64,000 nt of DNA from Flaviaestuariibacter flavus (GCF_004337505.1 NZ_SJZI01000042.1:372001-436000), one strand, 5' to 3'; counted from the stretch's first letter, positions 53,235 through 60,932 are shown. The notes: generated by a model not told the origin, from the letters alone. Translations and numbers: made by a program.

Positions 53235-53807
53235 TTATTGCCGCGAAAAATCATTCCATACCACGCGGGTGTGCCGGATGCGCTCCGTGCCGCCCGGGCC
53301 GGGCAGGCTTTCGGTGATCTGGAACTGTTGGTTCACGTCCCACATCAGGTTTTTGTGGCTCGAGCCGCCATTTTTCTCCTCGTACAGGTCAACGATGATC
53401 GTGCTTACCTCGCCGCCGGCGCCTTTATCGGGGTCGATGAGCACCTGTTCGCGCTGGATCGGCGCTTCCGGGTCTTTGGCGGTATAAAACAGAACGACGC
53501 GCTTCAGCGTTTCGTCGTAGAGCTTCGTTTCGGTGTAGTCATCCCGCCACTTCCGCGTGGTGATGTCGGGGAGGGCCAGGAAAGGAGCGGCTTCCTCGCG
53601 GAACTGGCTCCGGTGCAGGGGCGTTGTGTCGGACCTGCCTTCGAAGGTCACGATCTTGTTGATTGCATAAAGCGAGGTATCGACATCGCGCACCTGGCTT
53701 TTGATAAAGGATAGTACCGGGAAGGTGCCCGACTCGTCGGTATTTTCTTCTTTTCCCTTGCAGGAAAGCGCCAACAGCGGCAGGGCTAGCAGGAGCCAGA
53801 ATTTCAT
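53235..53807 (-). CDS. Lipoprotein of unknown function, 190 residues
   Basis: The product has a lipoprotein signal with Cys16 (LLALSCKGKEEN) and a soluble domain of about 165 residues that fits a beta-rich fold. No family is recognised. It begins with conserved-looking phrases such as FIKSQVRDVDTSLYAINKIV and ends WNQQF-like QITESLPG. It lies 14 bases upstream of uvrC on the same strand, so the two are probably co-transcribed. A TAACTTTAC box ends 4 bases before its start codon. Confidence 0.8.
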   Translation of the reverse strand: MKFWLLLALPLLALSCKGKEENTDESGTFPVLSFIKSQVRDVDTSLYAINKIVTFEGRSDTTPLHRSQFREEAAPFLALPDITTRKWRDDYTETKLYDETLKRVVLFYTAKDPEAPIQREQVLIDPDKGAGGEVSTIIVDLYEEKNGGSSHKNLMWDVNQQFQITESLPGPGGTERIRHTRVVWNDFSRQ

Positions 53808-53811
53808 AGCG

Positions 53812-53820
53812 GTAAAGTTA
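53812..53820 (-). promoter_or_regulatory. -7 box of the lipoprotein-uvrC operon
   Basis: TAACTTTAC on the minus strand, 4 bases from the ATG at 53807, so the transcript would be leaderless or nearly so. Confidence 0.4.
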
Positions 53821-53873
53821 ATCCGCGAGCGGTATCGCGTATCCAGATAACGTACGGATGGGCTCGCGGCGTA

Positions 53874-53899
53874 TAAAAAATCCCGCCGGCGGGCGGGAT
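53874..53899 (-). terminator. Intrinsic terminator after the membrane-anchored beta-barrel gene
   Basis: On the minus strand ATCCCGCC pairs with GGCGGGAT around a 4-base loop, followed by six T (53879-53874). Confidence 0.85.
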
Positions 53900-53922
53900 C
53901 TCAGGAATTTCGAAAAAATGGA

Positions 53923-55419
53923 TCAGCGCTTCGGGTTCAGCGACACGCCTACGCGGAGGCCGAAATCGAACAGGTTTTCTTTAACCGGGTACTTGCTGAC
54001 AAAGCTGGAAAACAACTGGTAGCGTACCTGTGGGCCGATCTGCCAGTTCAGTTTGCCGGTGCTGTAACCCACATAGGTTGAAAATGCCGTGTTGAGGTTC
54101 CAGCGGCGGATGAGCCAGGGCACTTCCGCGTAGCTTTTGTAATCGGTGGAAAGCATGTATACGCGGTCGCTGATGATATAGGTAGGCTGCACCGTGCCGG
54201 CGATGCCGAATTGCGTGTTTTCGTTGCCGGCCAGCTTCAGCTCGATACCGATCGGTGCCGATACCTGGAGGTACATATTCTGCAGCCAGTCTTTCTGGGC
54301 ACTGGTGCCTTCGAAGTTGGTGTAGTTCGTCTGGCTCGTTTGCACGCCGCCACCGATAAAGGCCATCGTGGCCGGCTGGGGCTGGGCGTTGTTGAAGGCC
54401 TGAACGTCGTAGCGGCTCATGTTGAACTGGACGCCGCCCTGCAGGCGAACGATGCGCGATACCGGCACCTTGGCCGAGAGGCCGAGCTCGACGCCGATAT
54501 TGGGCTTGTGGGTCACTACGTCGTTGATATTATACAGGGCCGCGGCGTTCGGATCGACCGCATTGCGGGGCACGGAAGACGTATAGTCCTTGTTTTCCGA
54601 AAGCGAGCGGTAGCTCACCGTCGGGGTGAAGAAGAACTGCAGGCTCATCCGCCGGGCGCCGGCAATCGGCTTCTGTACTTCGGGCTTTGGCGTGCTTTCA
54701 ATTGCCGGCAAGGGAGCAAGGGCCGGTGTGCTTACCGGTACCGGCTTCTCCAGCGAAGCCTCGGTGAGGTACTGGTCGTCGGGTGCCAGCGCCAGGTCGG
54801 TCAGCAGGCTGGTCACCTCGGTGCTTGCCGTTACCGTGCTATTGCGGGTGTCGTTGCCAGGGCGGGAGGTATGCGCCTGCACCGGCCCGTTGTTGCTGCT
54901 GCCTGCCCGGGTGGCGGACAATGCTCGTTGGGCGGCACCCTGAGTTGAAAGGAAGCTCCCGGTTGTGTTGCTGCGGGCTGCGGCTGCCGGAGTTCCGGAA
55001 GTGCCGGCAAGCTTGAGGTCGGTTGCGGCCGAACCGTTCGACCCGTTTATTCCGGTTGCGGCAGCCGTACCGTTTTGCTGCTCGCGCGCGGTGCGGGTGC
55101 TGCTTCCGGGTACGGAACGCTGGTTAGAAAAAGTAGTTTCGGAAAGTAGGGCCCCGTTCCGGTTCTTGCCGGCAGCCGCGGTAGTGCCTGTGCCGACGGC
55201 GGCGGTGCCGCTTCCGGGGGTGCCGGGATGGGTCAGGAGCCAGGCGCCGGCGGAGGTGCAAAGGAGGAACAGGCTGGTGAACCAGCCCATCCGGCGACGG
55301 CGGCGTTTGAGGTTGTCCTCGATGCCCTTCCAAACCTTGTCGGATGGACGCATCTGGAACCTTTCTGAATTGCTCTTCAGAAAGTCCTCCATGGAATCAT
55401 CTGTAAAATAGCGCCTCAT
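53923..55419 (-). CDS. Membrane-anchored protein with outer-membrane beta-barrel-like domain
   Basis: The 498-residue product has a cytoplasmic N-terminus (about 1-44, MEDFLKSNSERFQMRPSDKVWKGIEDNLKRRRRR), one transmembrane helix (about 45-62), a long Gly/Ala/Ser/Thr/Asn-rich linker (to about 260), and a C-terminal porin-like beta domain ending GLRVGVSLNPKR. The gene follows an ECF sigma factor by 33 bases on the same strand, the usual place of an anti-sigma factor, and its N-terminus could bind sigma. Function as a sigma regulator and envelope sensor is inference. Confidence 0.75.
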   Translation of the reverse strand: MRRYFTDDSMEDFLKSNSERFQMRPSDKVWKGIEDNLKRRRRRMGWFTSLFLLCTSAGAWLLTHPGTPGSGTAAVGTGTTAAAGKNRNGALLSETTFSNQRSVPGSSTRTAREQQNGTAAATGINGSNGSAATDLKLAGTSGTPAAAARSNTTGSFLSTQGAAQRALSATRAGSSNNGPVQAHTSRPGNDTRNSTVTASTEVTSLLTDLALAPDDQYLTEASLEKPVPVSTPALAPLPAIESTPKPEVQKPIAGARRMSLQFFFTPTVSYRSLSENKDYTSSVPRNAVDPNAAALYNINDVVTHKPNIGVELGLSAKVPVSRIVRLQGGVQFNMSRYDVQAFNNAQPQPATMAFIGGGVQTSQTNYTNFEGTSAQKDWLQNMYLQVSAPIGIELKLAGNENTQFGIAGTVQPTYIISDRVYMLSTDYKSYAEVPWLIRRWNLNTAFSTYVGYSTGKLNWQIGPQVRYQLFSSFVSKYPVKENLFDFGLRVGVSLNPKR

Positions 55420-55452
55420 GATATCTTCAAAGCAAGCTGATGTGGTTATTGG

Positions 55453-56028
55453 TTAACGTCTGCCGGCCACGGCCATCCATTCGGAGGATCGGGGCAGGAG
55501 GATGTTTTTCTTTCTTAAAATGTCTTCCAGCATTCCCTTGGCACGGGTATACTGGCTGCGGCTGGTGCTTTCCTCGATATCGAGCATCTGCCCGATCTCG
55601 CGGTGCGAAAACCCTTCCAGCGCGTAAAGGTTGAGCACCGTGCGGTAGCCAATGGGCAGGAGCCGGATGCACTCCACCACTTCCTTGGCCTGCATGATCG
55701 AGGGGATCGCGTCTTCCCGCACCTGCAGCGTGGTGGCGTGGATGAGGTCGACGCTTTCGTTGAACTTCTTGTTTTTTTTCAGGATATTGATGCAGGTGTG
55801 CACCATGATGCGGCGGATCCAACCTTCCAGCGACCCGCGGTTCTCAAAGGAGCGGATCTGCGAAAAGACCTTGATGAACCCTTCCTGCAACATGTCCTCG
55901 GCATCCTCCCGGTTATGGGCATACCGGTAGCACACCCCGAGCATCTTGGAGCTGAACCTCAGGTACAGTTCCTTCTGCGCGGAGGGCTTGTTTTGTAAGC
56001 AGCCTTGTAAGAGGGCTTCTTCTGTCAT
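55453..56028 (-). CDS. ECF-type RNA polymerase sigma factor
   Basis: The 191-residue product has sigma region 2 (VCYRYAHNREDAEDMLQEGFIKVFSQIRSFENRGSLEGWIRRI) and region 4 with its helix-turn-helix (LPIGYRTVLNLYALEGFSHREIGQMLDIEESTSRSQYTRAKGML). This is the standard Bacteroidota ECF layout. The product of the next gene probably controls it. Its regulon cannot be told; no binding motif is assigned. A GAGATC-word element lies about 70 bases upstream. Confidence 0.95.
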   Translation of the reverse strand: MTEEALLQGCLQNKPSAQKELYLRFSSKMLGVCYRYAHNREDAEDMLQEGFIKVFSQIRSFENRGSLEGWIRRIMVHTCINILKKNKKFNESVDLIHATTLQVREDAIPSIMQAKEVVECIRLLPIGYRTVLNLYALEGFSHREIGQMLDIEESTSRSQYTRAKGMLEDILRKKNILLPRSSEWMAVAGRR

Positions 56029-56100
56029 ATTCGTTCAGGTGGTATGCCTGTAAGTTAAGACAATTGCGCGCGGGAAATGCTGCACGGCAGCCGGAAAAAA

Positions 56101-56162
56101 TCCGGAATCTGTTGATCTGGAATCTTTTGAACCCGGATTCCAGATTCTCAGATTTCAGATCC
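56101..56162. repeat. GGAATCT/CAGATT-word inverted element
   Basis: Left arm TCCGGAATCTGTTGATCTGG (56101-56120) and right arm CGGATTCCAGATTCTCAGAT (56133-56152, continuing to 56162) are imperfect reverse complements with a short spacer. It belongs to the same class as the riboswitch element. The right arm touches the stop codon of the haem-binding protein gene. Confidence 0.8.
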
Positions 56163-56632
56163 TATTGGTTTTCGGGTCGCTGGCTGGCAACGGCCTTGCC
56201 TACGCTGTCGGCCCAGGCGGTGAGGGCCTGCCGCTCGCCGGCATCCAGCTTCGCGTCCTTGTGGATCCACGTATAGGAGTCCAGGGGCATCTCGCCCTTT
56301 TTCACCAGTTCAACGGTCTCTTCCATCTTCTTCACCTGCTTGCGGGTGTTGTAGGTTCGGAATTCGTCGAAATTGAGCTTGCGCTTGCCTTCGTCCACAT
56401 GGTGCTGCATCCACCAGCCCACGGGCTGGATGTTGGTATACCACGGGTAGTGGGTGTTGTTGGAATGGCAGTCGAAACAGGCCTTTTTCAGTATACCCGT
56501 TACCTGCGGCGAAGCCGGGTAGCCATTGAGGATGCTTCCGGGCTGCTGTGCCGTGCTTTCGTTGCGCTCCGGGCGGATAAACTGGAGAATGACCAGGATG
56601 GCCAGGAGAATCAGGAGAATTCGTTTACGCAT
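56162..56632 (-). CDS. Haem-binding domain protein with CxxCH motif
   Basis: The 156-residue product has an N-terminal membrane anchor or signal (MRKRILLILLAILVILQFI) and the c-type haem motif CFDCH in KACFDCHSNNTHYPWYTNIQPVGWWMQHHVDEGKRKLNFDEF. These are the features of the Haem_bd family found in Bacteroidota. It probably faces the periplasm and carries one haem; its redox partner is unknown. It is a single-gene unit between two word repeats. Confidence 0.9.
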   Translation of the reverse strand: MRKRILLILLAILVILQFIRPERNESTAQQPGSILNGYPASPQVTGILKKACFDCHSNNTHYPWYTNIQPVGWWMQHHVDEGKRKLNFDEFRTYNTRKQVKKMEETVELVKKGEMPLDSYTWIHKDAKLDAGERQALTAWADSVGKAVASQRPENQ

Positions 56633-56640
56633 GGACGTAG

Positions 56641-56670
56641 ATTGGTTAATTGATCTATTGGTTAACTGGT
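56641..56670. repeat. GGTTAATT-word element in the leader of the haem-binding protein gene
   Basis: ATTGGTTAATTGATCTATTGGTTAACTGG iterates TTGGTTAA twice. It belongs to the class found at 16219-16257 and 60343-60431. On the minus strand it lies between the -7 box and the start codon. Confidence 0.7.
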
Positions 56671-56677
56671 AAAAATA
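56669..56677 (-). promoter_or_regulatory. -7 box of the haem-binding protein gene
   Basis: TATTTTTAC on the minus strand, 36 bases upstream of the ATG at 56632, directly joined to the word repeat. Confidence 0.4.
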
Positions 56678-56730
56678 TGCGCTTAGCGTCGTCTCGCTCC
56701 GCTTCCCGCAATTATTGTAGGTACTACTTG

Positions 56731-56759
56731 AGACATCCGATATCGGAGATCAGGCATCC
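56731..56759. repeat. GACATC/GAGATC-word element at the gpmI stop codon
   Basis: AGACATCCGATATCGGAGAT then CAGGCATCC overlap the last codons of gpmI. CCGATATCGG is a 10-base palindrome. Same class as 63101-63187. Confidence 0.6.
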
Positions 56760-58279
56760 TGCACCAAAATCTTTCCCGTCATCTCGCCCGGTATCGGCAG
56801 GCCCATCATATAAAGGATGGTCGGGGCGAGATCGCCGAGCTTGCCGGGCCGGATGCTGCCGCGCCATTCCTTATCGATGATGAAGAAAGGTACCGGGTTG
56901 GTGGTGTGCGCCGTATTGGGAGAGCCGTCGGCGTTGATCATCATGTCGGCGTTGCCGTGGTCGGCGGTGAGGAACACGGTGTAGCCATGCTCCAGCGCCG
57001 TCGTTACCACGCGGGCCACGCAGCTGTCGACCGTCTCCACGGCTTTGATAACGGCGTCCCACACACCGGTATGGCCTACCATGTCGGCATTGGCATAGTT
57101 GAGGCACACAAAGGATGCTTCCTCGCGGCCGAGCTCCGCCACGATGGCGTCGGTGATGGGCAGGGCGCTCATCTCGGGCTGCAGGTCGTAGGTGGCCACC
57201 TTCGGCGAAGGCACCATGATGCGCTGCTCGCCCTCGAAGGGCTGCTCACGGCCGCCGCTGAAGAAGAAGGTCACGTGGGGGTACTTTTCCGTCTCCGCGA
57301 TGCGGATCTGCTTCAGGCCCTCGTTGGCGATGATCTCGCCGAGGGTGTTATTGAGGTTGTCGTTGTGAAAAAGCACGTGCACCTCCCTGAAGGTGGCATC
57401 GTACTCGGTCATGGTGGCGTAATAGAGCTTCAGCGGGCTCATGCCGTAGGTCGGGAACTCGGTCTGCGTGAGGGCCCGGGTGATTTCGCGGCAGCGGTCG
57501 GTGCGGAAGTTGAAGCACAGCACCGCGTCGCCTTCTTTAATGGTCGCCACGGGCGTGCCGTCGCGCAGGATGGCGGTGGGCAGGATGAACTCGTCGGTGA
57601 CGTTATTGTGGTAAGCGCCGGCGATCGCCTCGAGGGCGGAGTTGGCGCTTCCCCCGCGGCCATGTACCAGCACATCGTAGGCTTTCTGCACGCGTTCCCA
57701 GCGGTTGTCGCGGTCCATGGCATAGTAACGGCCGCTCACAGAGGCGATCGTGCCAACAGATCCTTGCAGGTGTTTCTCCAACTCGGTTACGTAGCCATAG
57801 CCGCCTTTGGGGTCGGTATCGCGGCCATCGGTAAAGACGTGTATATAGACTTCCGACAGCCCGTTTTCCTTACAGATATCGGTCAGCGCCATCAGGTGCT
57901 GCGTATGCGAATGCACGCCGCCATCGCTCACCAGGCCCATCAGGTGGAGGGGCTTGCCGTTCGTTTTTGCGTAGGCAATGAGTTCATGCAGGGTTGGGTT
58001 CCGGGCCAGCTCGCCGGAGCGGACGGCCACGTTGATGCGCTGCAGCTCCTGGTACACGATACGGCCGGCGCCGAGGTTGAGGTGACCCACCTCGGAGTTG
58101 CCCATCTGGCCTTCGGGGAGACCCACTTCTTCGCCGCAGGTAGTAAGGGTGGTATTGGGATATTGGCGGTAAAGCGAGTCGACAAAAGGCGTATTGGCGG
58201 CACGGATGGCGTCGGCGGCCGGCACCTTTCCGAGGCCCCAGCCGTCCATGATAACGAGGATGACTTTGTGTTGCAGCAT
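56750..58279 (-). CDS. gpmI: 2,3-bisphosphoglycerate-independent phosphoglycerate mutase
   Basis: Interconverts 3- and 2-phosphoglycerate in glycolysis; a two-domain, two-manganese enzyme of the alkaline phosphatase superfamily. The 509-residue product has the metal site VIMDGWGLG, the catalytic Ser in GQMGNSEVGHLNLGAGRIV, VHVFTDGRDTDPKGG-like IHVFTDGRDTDP, SGRYYAMDRDNRWERV, and the C-terminal metal motifs NYANADMVGHTG and TADHGNADMM. Complete. ATG 58279 is chosen over the upstream open frame. Confidence 0.97.
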   Translation of the reverse strand: MLQHKVILVIMDGWGLGKVPAADAIRAANTPFVDSLYRQYPNTTLTTCGEEVGLPEGQMGNSEVGHLNLGAGRIVYQELQRINVAVRSGELARNPTLHELIAYAKTNGKPLHLMGLVSDGGVHSHTQHLMALTDICKENGLSEVYIHVFTDGRDTDPKGGYGYVTELEKHLQGSVGTIASVSGRYYAMDRDNRWERVQKAYDVLVHGRGGSANSALEAIAGAYHNNVTDEFILPTAILRDGTPVATIKEGDAVLCFNFRTDRCREITRALTQTEFPTYGMSPLKLYYATMTEYDATFREVHVLFHNDNLNNTLGEIIANEGLKQIRIAETEKYPHVTFFFSGGREQPFEGEQRIMVPSPKVATYDLQPEMSALPITDAIVAELGREEASFVCLNYANADMVGHTGVWDAVIKAVETVDSCVARVVTTALEHGYTVFLTADHGNADMMINADGSPNTAHTTNPVPFFIIDKEWRGSIRPGKLGDLAPTILYMMGLPIPGEMTGKILVQDA

Positions 58280-58303
58280 AAGCTTGTTTTGCGGGTAACG
58301 GGG

Positions 58304-58311
58304 CAAAGCTA
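58304..58311 (-). promoter_or_regulatory. -7 box of gpmI
   Basis: TAGCTTTG on the minus strand is an exact TAnnTTTG match, 24 bases upstream of the ATG at 58279. Confidence 0.5.
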
Positions 58312-58332
58312 CCGAATCGCAAAGGTTTTGTT

Positions 58333-58340
58333 TATTTTAG
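58333..58340 (+). promoter_or_regulatory. -7-like box of the DUF4783 gene
   Basis: TATTTTAG, 66 bases before the ATG at 58407, in the divergent spacer with gpmI. Confidence 0.3.
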
Positions 58341-58406
58341 TCGCGCCATCGGGGCCCTGCGGAAATGGCACCATTTTCGACAAGAGGGCCTCGAAAACAA
58401 GCATCT

Positions 58407-58781
58407 ATGAAAAAAATACTACTCGGCTTCCTGGCTTTTATCACCCTCGCCGCCTTTACGGCGCTCAGCGGGCTCGACGACGTCATCGGCGCCCTGCGCG
58501 CGGGTAATGCCAGCGAACTGGCCAAATACATCGACGACAATGTGGAGATCACCCTGCCGGAAAAGTCGGACCGCTACAGCCGTGCCCAGGCTACGGCGGT
58601 GCTGCAGGACTTCTTCAACAACCGCGGCGTGAAGAGCTTTGAGCTCAAGCACAAGGGCGATAACGGCGGCTCGCAGTTTGCCATCGGCACCCTGCAGACC
58701 CGCGCCGGCGCCTTCCGCACCACCGTATATATGACCACCCGCAATGGCAGGCAGCTCGTTCGCGAGATCCGCTTCCAGTAG
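58407..58781 (+). CDS. DUF4783-family exported protein
   Basis: The 124-residue product has a signal peptide (MKKILLGFLAFITLAAFTALSG) and a small NTF2-like domain (LRAGNASELAKYIDDNVEITLPEKSDRYSRAQATAVLQDFF ... NGRQLVREIRF). The family is common in Bacteroidota and uncharacterised; NTF2-like folds often bind small ligands. The ATG at 58407 is chosen for the signal peptide. It is a single gene with its own terminator, followed by a long repeat island. Confidence 0.85.
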   Translation: MKKILLGFLAFITLAAFTALSGLDDVIGALRAGNASELAKYIDDNVEITLPEKSDRYSRAQATAVLQDFFNNRGVKSFELKHKGDNGGSQFAIGTLQTRAGAFRTTVYMTTRNGRQLVREIRFQ

Positions 58782-58807
58782 AAATAACAGTCACACCATC
58801 CCTTCGG

Positions 58808-58838
58808 GCCCCGGCGGAAGCGTCGGGGCTTTTTTTTT
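58808..58838 (+). terminator. Intrinsic terminator after the DUF4783 gene
   Basis: GCCCCGGCG (58808-58816) pairs with CGTCGGGGC (58821-58829), with one G-T pair, followed by nine T. Confidence 0.9.
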
Positions 58839-58845
58839 GCCCCCA

Positions 58846-59413
58846 CCCCCGGCCTCTTCCCAAGGGGAAGGGGAGGCCTGCTCTTCGCCAGTTGTTGTTC
58901 CTGGGGCTGAAGCCCCGGGTTGACCTGTAGCGCCGCTATGCGGCGCAATGTATCGGGAGGAGTATGGAATTGGGATTCCGCACCTCTTATTGCGTAAGGT
59001 CATAGCCTGACTTTTTAAACTGCCATCCTGCGGTGCGTAGGATGGCAGTACCGGCTTTTATACCGGCATCCTACGGGGCGTAGAGTGCCGGTACGGATTT
59101 TCACACTACCATCTTACGGTGTGTAGCATGCCGGTTAGCGTTTTCAAACTACCATCCCACGGAGCGTAGGAGGGCAGTACCGGTTTTTATACTGCCATGC
59201 TACGGGCTTTTCTGCCCGTAGGTATTGATTGTCAGTAATTTGCGCCTCTGGCCTCACCCCTCCCCCTGTTGGACGTTCCTTACTAATTGATACTTGATGC
59301 TGATTGTACTTCTGGTATTATTAGCACCAAACAGGAGACGGGTGCAAACAATAATAATTTGCCCGGGAGTCACCCCTTCCCCTTGGGAAGGTGCCGGGGG
59401 ATGGGCCGGGGGC
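58846..59413. repeat. Repeat island bounded by inverted C/G-rich elements
   Basis: The left element (58846-58877) contains CCCCCGGCCTCTTCCC then AAGGGGAAGGGGAGGCC and folds on itself. The right element (59371-59413) is an inverted relative: CCCCTTCCCCTTGGGAAGG then GCCGGGGGATGGGCCGGGGG. Between them are a GGGCTGAAGCCCCGGG / TAGCGCCGCTATGCGGCGC double hairpin (about 58903-58950) and the 43-bp tandem array. No gene is seen in the 690 bases between the DUF4783 and nadC genes. Confidence 0.75.
59019..59221. repeat. Five-unit tandem repeat with exact 43-bp period
   Basis: Units start at 59019, 59062, 59105, 59148 and 59191. Each has a 31-base hairpin unit of the type ACTGCCATCCT - CGGTGCG loop - AGGATGGCAGT and, for the first four, a 12-base spacer of the type ACCGGTTTTTAT. 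Unit 1 pairs perfectly over 11 bp, unit 2 at 9 of 11; units 3 and 4 are less perfect. Unit 5 diverges in its 3' half. Confidence 0.9.
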
Positions 59414-59465
59414 TGAGGTCAAAGCGGCGGGTTCGCCGGGCTGGGGTCCTGGCACGCCTTTCCCT

Positions 59466-59473
59466 TACTTTCG
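59466..59473 (+). promoter_or_regulatory. -7 box of nadC
   Basis: TACTTTCG, one base off TAnnTTTG, ends 4 bases before the ATG at 59478, so a leaderless mRNA is likely. Confidence 0.45.
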
Positions 59474-59477
59474 CCTT

Positions 59478-60344
59478 ATGATCCCGGATTTCGATAATCG
59501 TTTATACCAGCTCATAGAAGCCGCCCTGCGCGAGGACGTGGGCGACGGCGACCATTCCACCCTTTGCTGCATCCCGGCTGATGCGCGGGGCAAGGCCGTG
59601 CTGAAGATCAAGCAGGCCGGCGTGCTGGCCGGCGTGGACGTGGCCGAGAAGATCTTTCGCCACCAGAGTCCCAATGTGGTGTTTCACCGCCATAAGGCCG
59701 ACGGCGAAGCGATGGCCGTGGGCGAGGCCGCCTTCGAGGTGGAAACCGGCGTGCATACCATCCTGCAGTGCGAGCGCCTCGTGCTCAACATCATGCAGCG
59801 GATGAGCGGCATCGCCACCCTCACGAAGCAGTATGCCGACCTGTTGCAGGGTTATAAAACACGCCTGCTGGATACGCGGAAAACGACGCCCAATTTCCGC
59901 CTCCTCGAAAAAGAGGCGGTGCGCATCGGCGGCGGCGTCAACCACCGCTTCGGGCTCTTTGATATGATCATGCTCAAAGACAACCACATCGACTATGCCG
60001 GCGGCATCGAGGCCGCCGTTAGCCGTGCCTGGGACTATGTGCAGGCCTATCGCCCCGACCTGAAGATCGAGGTCGAAACGCGCTCGCTCGATGATGTAAA
60101 AACGGTAATGAAAATCGGACCGGGCAAAGTGCTGCGCGTAATGCTCGACAACTTCCAGCCCGCACAGGTAAAGGAGGCGGTAGACCTGATCGGCGGCGCC
60201 TTTGAAACGGAAGCTTCCGGTGGTATCGACCTCGAAACGATCCGTAGTTATGCGGATGCCGGCGTCGACTACGTGAGTGTCGGCGGCCTTATTCACCAGG
60301 CCCGCAGCCTGGACCTGAGCCTCAAAGCAGTAATTGTAAAATAG
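59478..60344 (+). CDS. nadC: Nicotinate-nucleotide pyrophosphorylase (carboxylating)
   Basis: Converts quinolinate and phosphoribosyl pyrophosphate to nicotinate mononucleotide in NAD synthesis. The 288-residue product has the family motifs REDVGDGDHSTL, the KIKQAGVLAGVDVAEKIF segment, ERLVLNIMQRMSGIATLT, LLDTRKTTPNFRLLEKEAVRIGGGVNHRFGLFDMIMLKDNHI, EVETRSLDD and ASGGIDLETIRSYADAGVDYVSVGGL. Complete. The ATG at 59478 is chosen; the upstream open frame runs through a repeat. Its product is a substrate of CobT, but the two genes are unlinked. Confidence 0.97.
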   Translation: MIPDFDNRLYQLIEAALREDVGDGDHSTLCCIPADARGKAVLKIKQAGVLAGVDVAEKIFRHQSPNVVFHRHKADGEAMAVGEAAFEVETGVHTILQCERLVLNIMQRMSGIATLTKQYADLLQGYKTRLLDTRKTTPNFRLLEKEAVRIGGGVNHRFGLFDMIMLKDNHIDYAGGIEAAVSRAWDYVQAYRPDLKIEVETRSLDDVKTVMKIGPGKVLRVMLDNFQPAQVKEAVDLIGGAFETEASGGIDLETIRSYADAGVDYVSVGGLIHQARSLDLSLKAVIVK

Positions 60345-60431
60345 TTAATTCGTTAATTGGTTAATCGGGCCGGTGCGCGGCAGGAGTGCTTACGTAGACC
60401 TGCCAATTAACCATTTAACTGTTTAACCAAT
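60343..60431. repeat. GTTAATTCG/AATTAACC-word inverted element between nadC and the SUI1 gene
   Basis: The left arm GTTAATTCGTTAATTGGTTAAT (60344-60365) begins in the nadC stop codon. The right arm (60405-60431) iterates AATTAACC, ATTTAACTG and TTTAACCAAT, its reverse complement. The 40-base spacer is GC-rich. The right arm ends 8 bases before the next start codon. Confidence 0.85.
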
Positions 60432-60439
60432 CAACTTCC

Positions 60440-60784
60440 ATGTCGAAAAAGAACAAGCCCGATAAAGGCGGATTCGTATACAGTACCGATCCCAACTTCC
60501 AGTACCAGCCGCACGACGATGAGGCTGCGGAGACGCTGCCGCCACAGCAGCAGAAGCTGCGCGTGATGCTTGAAAAGCGTGGCGGAAAACCCACTACGGT
60601 CGTCTATGGCTTTGTGGGCAAGCCGGCAGATCTCGAAGCCCTCGGTAAAAGCCTCAAGAATCATTGCGGCACCGGCGGCTCCGTTAAAGACGGCGAGGCG
60701 CTTATACAGGGCGATCAGCGGGAAAAGGTGATCGGGTACCTGGTGAAGCAGGGGTTTACTGGAACGAAGAAGAGTGGTGGTTGA
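60440..60784 (+). CDS. SUI1/eIF1-family translation factor (YciH-like)
   Basis: Small translation-related protein of 114 residues. The N-terminus (SKKNKPDKGGFVYSTDPNF) is typical of the bacterial form, and the C-terminal half has the SUI1 fold motifs LRVMLEKRGGKPTTVVYGF, LGKSLKNHCGTGGSVKDGEALIQGDQREKVIGYLVKQGF. In eukaryotes SUI1 checks start-codon choice; the bacterial role is less clear. Its leader is almost entirely an iterated-word element, and a second element with a terminator follows. Confidence 0.95.
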   Translation: MSKKNKPDKGGFVYSTDPNFQYQPHDDEAAETLPPQQQKLRVMLEKRGGKPTTVVYGFVGKPADLEALGKSLKNHCGTGGSVKDGEALIQGDQREKVIGYLVKQGFTGTKKSGG

Positions 60785-60790
60785 CGGAGA

Positions 60791-60930
60791 AATGCGGTAA
60801 TGTGATAATGCGGTAATCGGGCACTCTTTCGGTCAGCAGATCCAAAGAAAGCTATTAAGTAAAAGGCCCGGATCGCCAAGCGATCCGGGCCTTTCATTAT
60901 CACATTACCGCATTACCGGATTACCGCATT
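60791..60930. repeat. AATGCGGT-word inverted element enclosing a terminator
   Basis: The left arm (60791-60820) iterates AATGCGGTAATGTG and ATAATGCGGTAATCGG; the right arm (60896-60930) has ATCACATTACCGCATTACCGG and ATTACCGCATT, its reverse complement. The arms bracket the terminator at 60862-60894. The same word class appears at 16161-16203. Confidence 0.9.
60862..60894. terminator. Bidirectional terminator between the SUI1 and icd genes
   Basis: AAAGGCCCGGATCGC (60862-60876) pairs perfectly with 60880-60894 around the loop CAA. It serves the plus-strand SUI1 gene and the convergent isocitrate dehydrogenase gene. Confidence 0.9.
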
Positions 60931-60932
60931 CA

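Noticed and set aside
56906..58507. 533-codon open frame on the plus strand opposite gpmI
   Set aside because: Shadow of the phosphoglycerate mutase gene; composition is His/Val/Gly-rich and unlike a protein family.
59019..59221. CRISPR array
   Set aside because: The 43-bp units are self-complementary throughout, their 12-base spacers are similar to one another rather than unique, and no cas gene is present.
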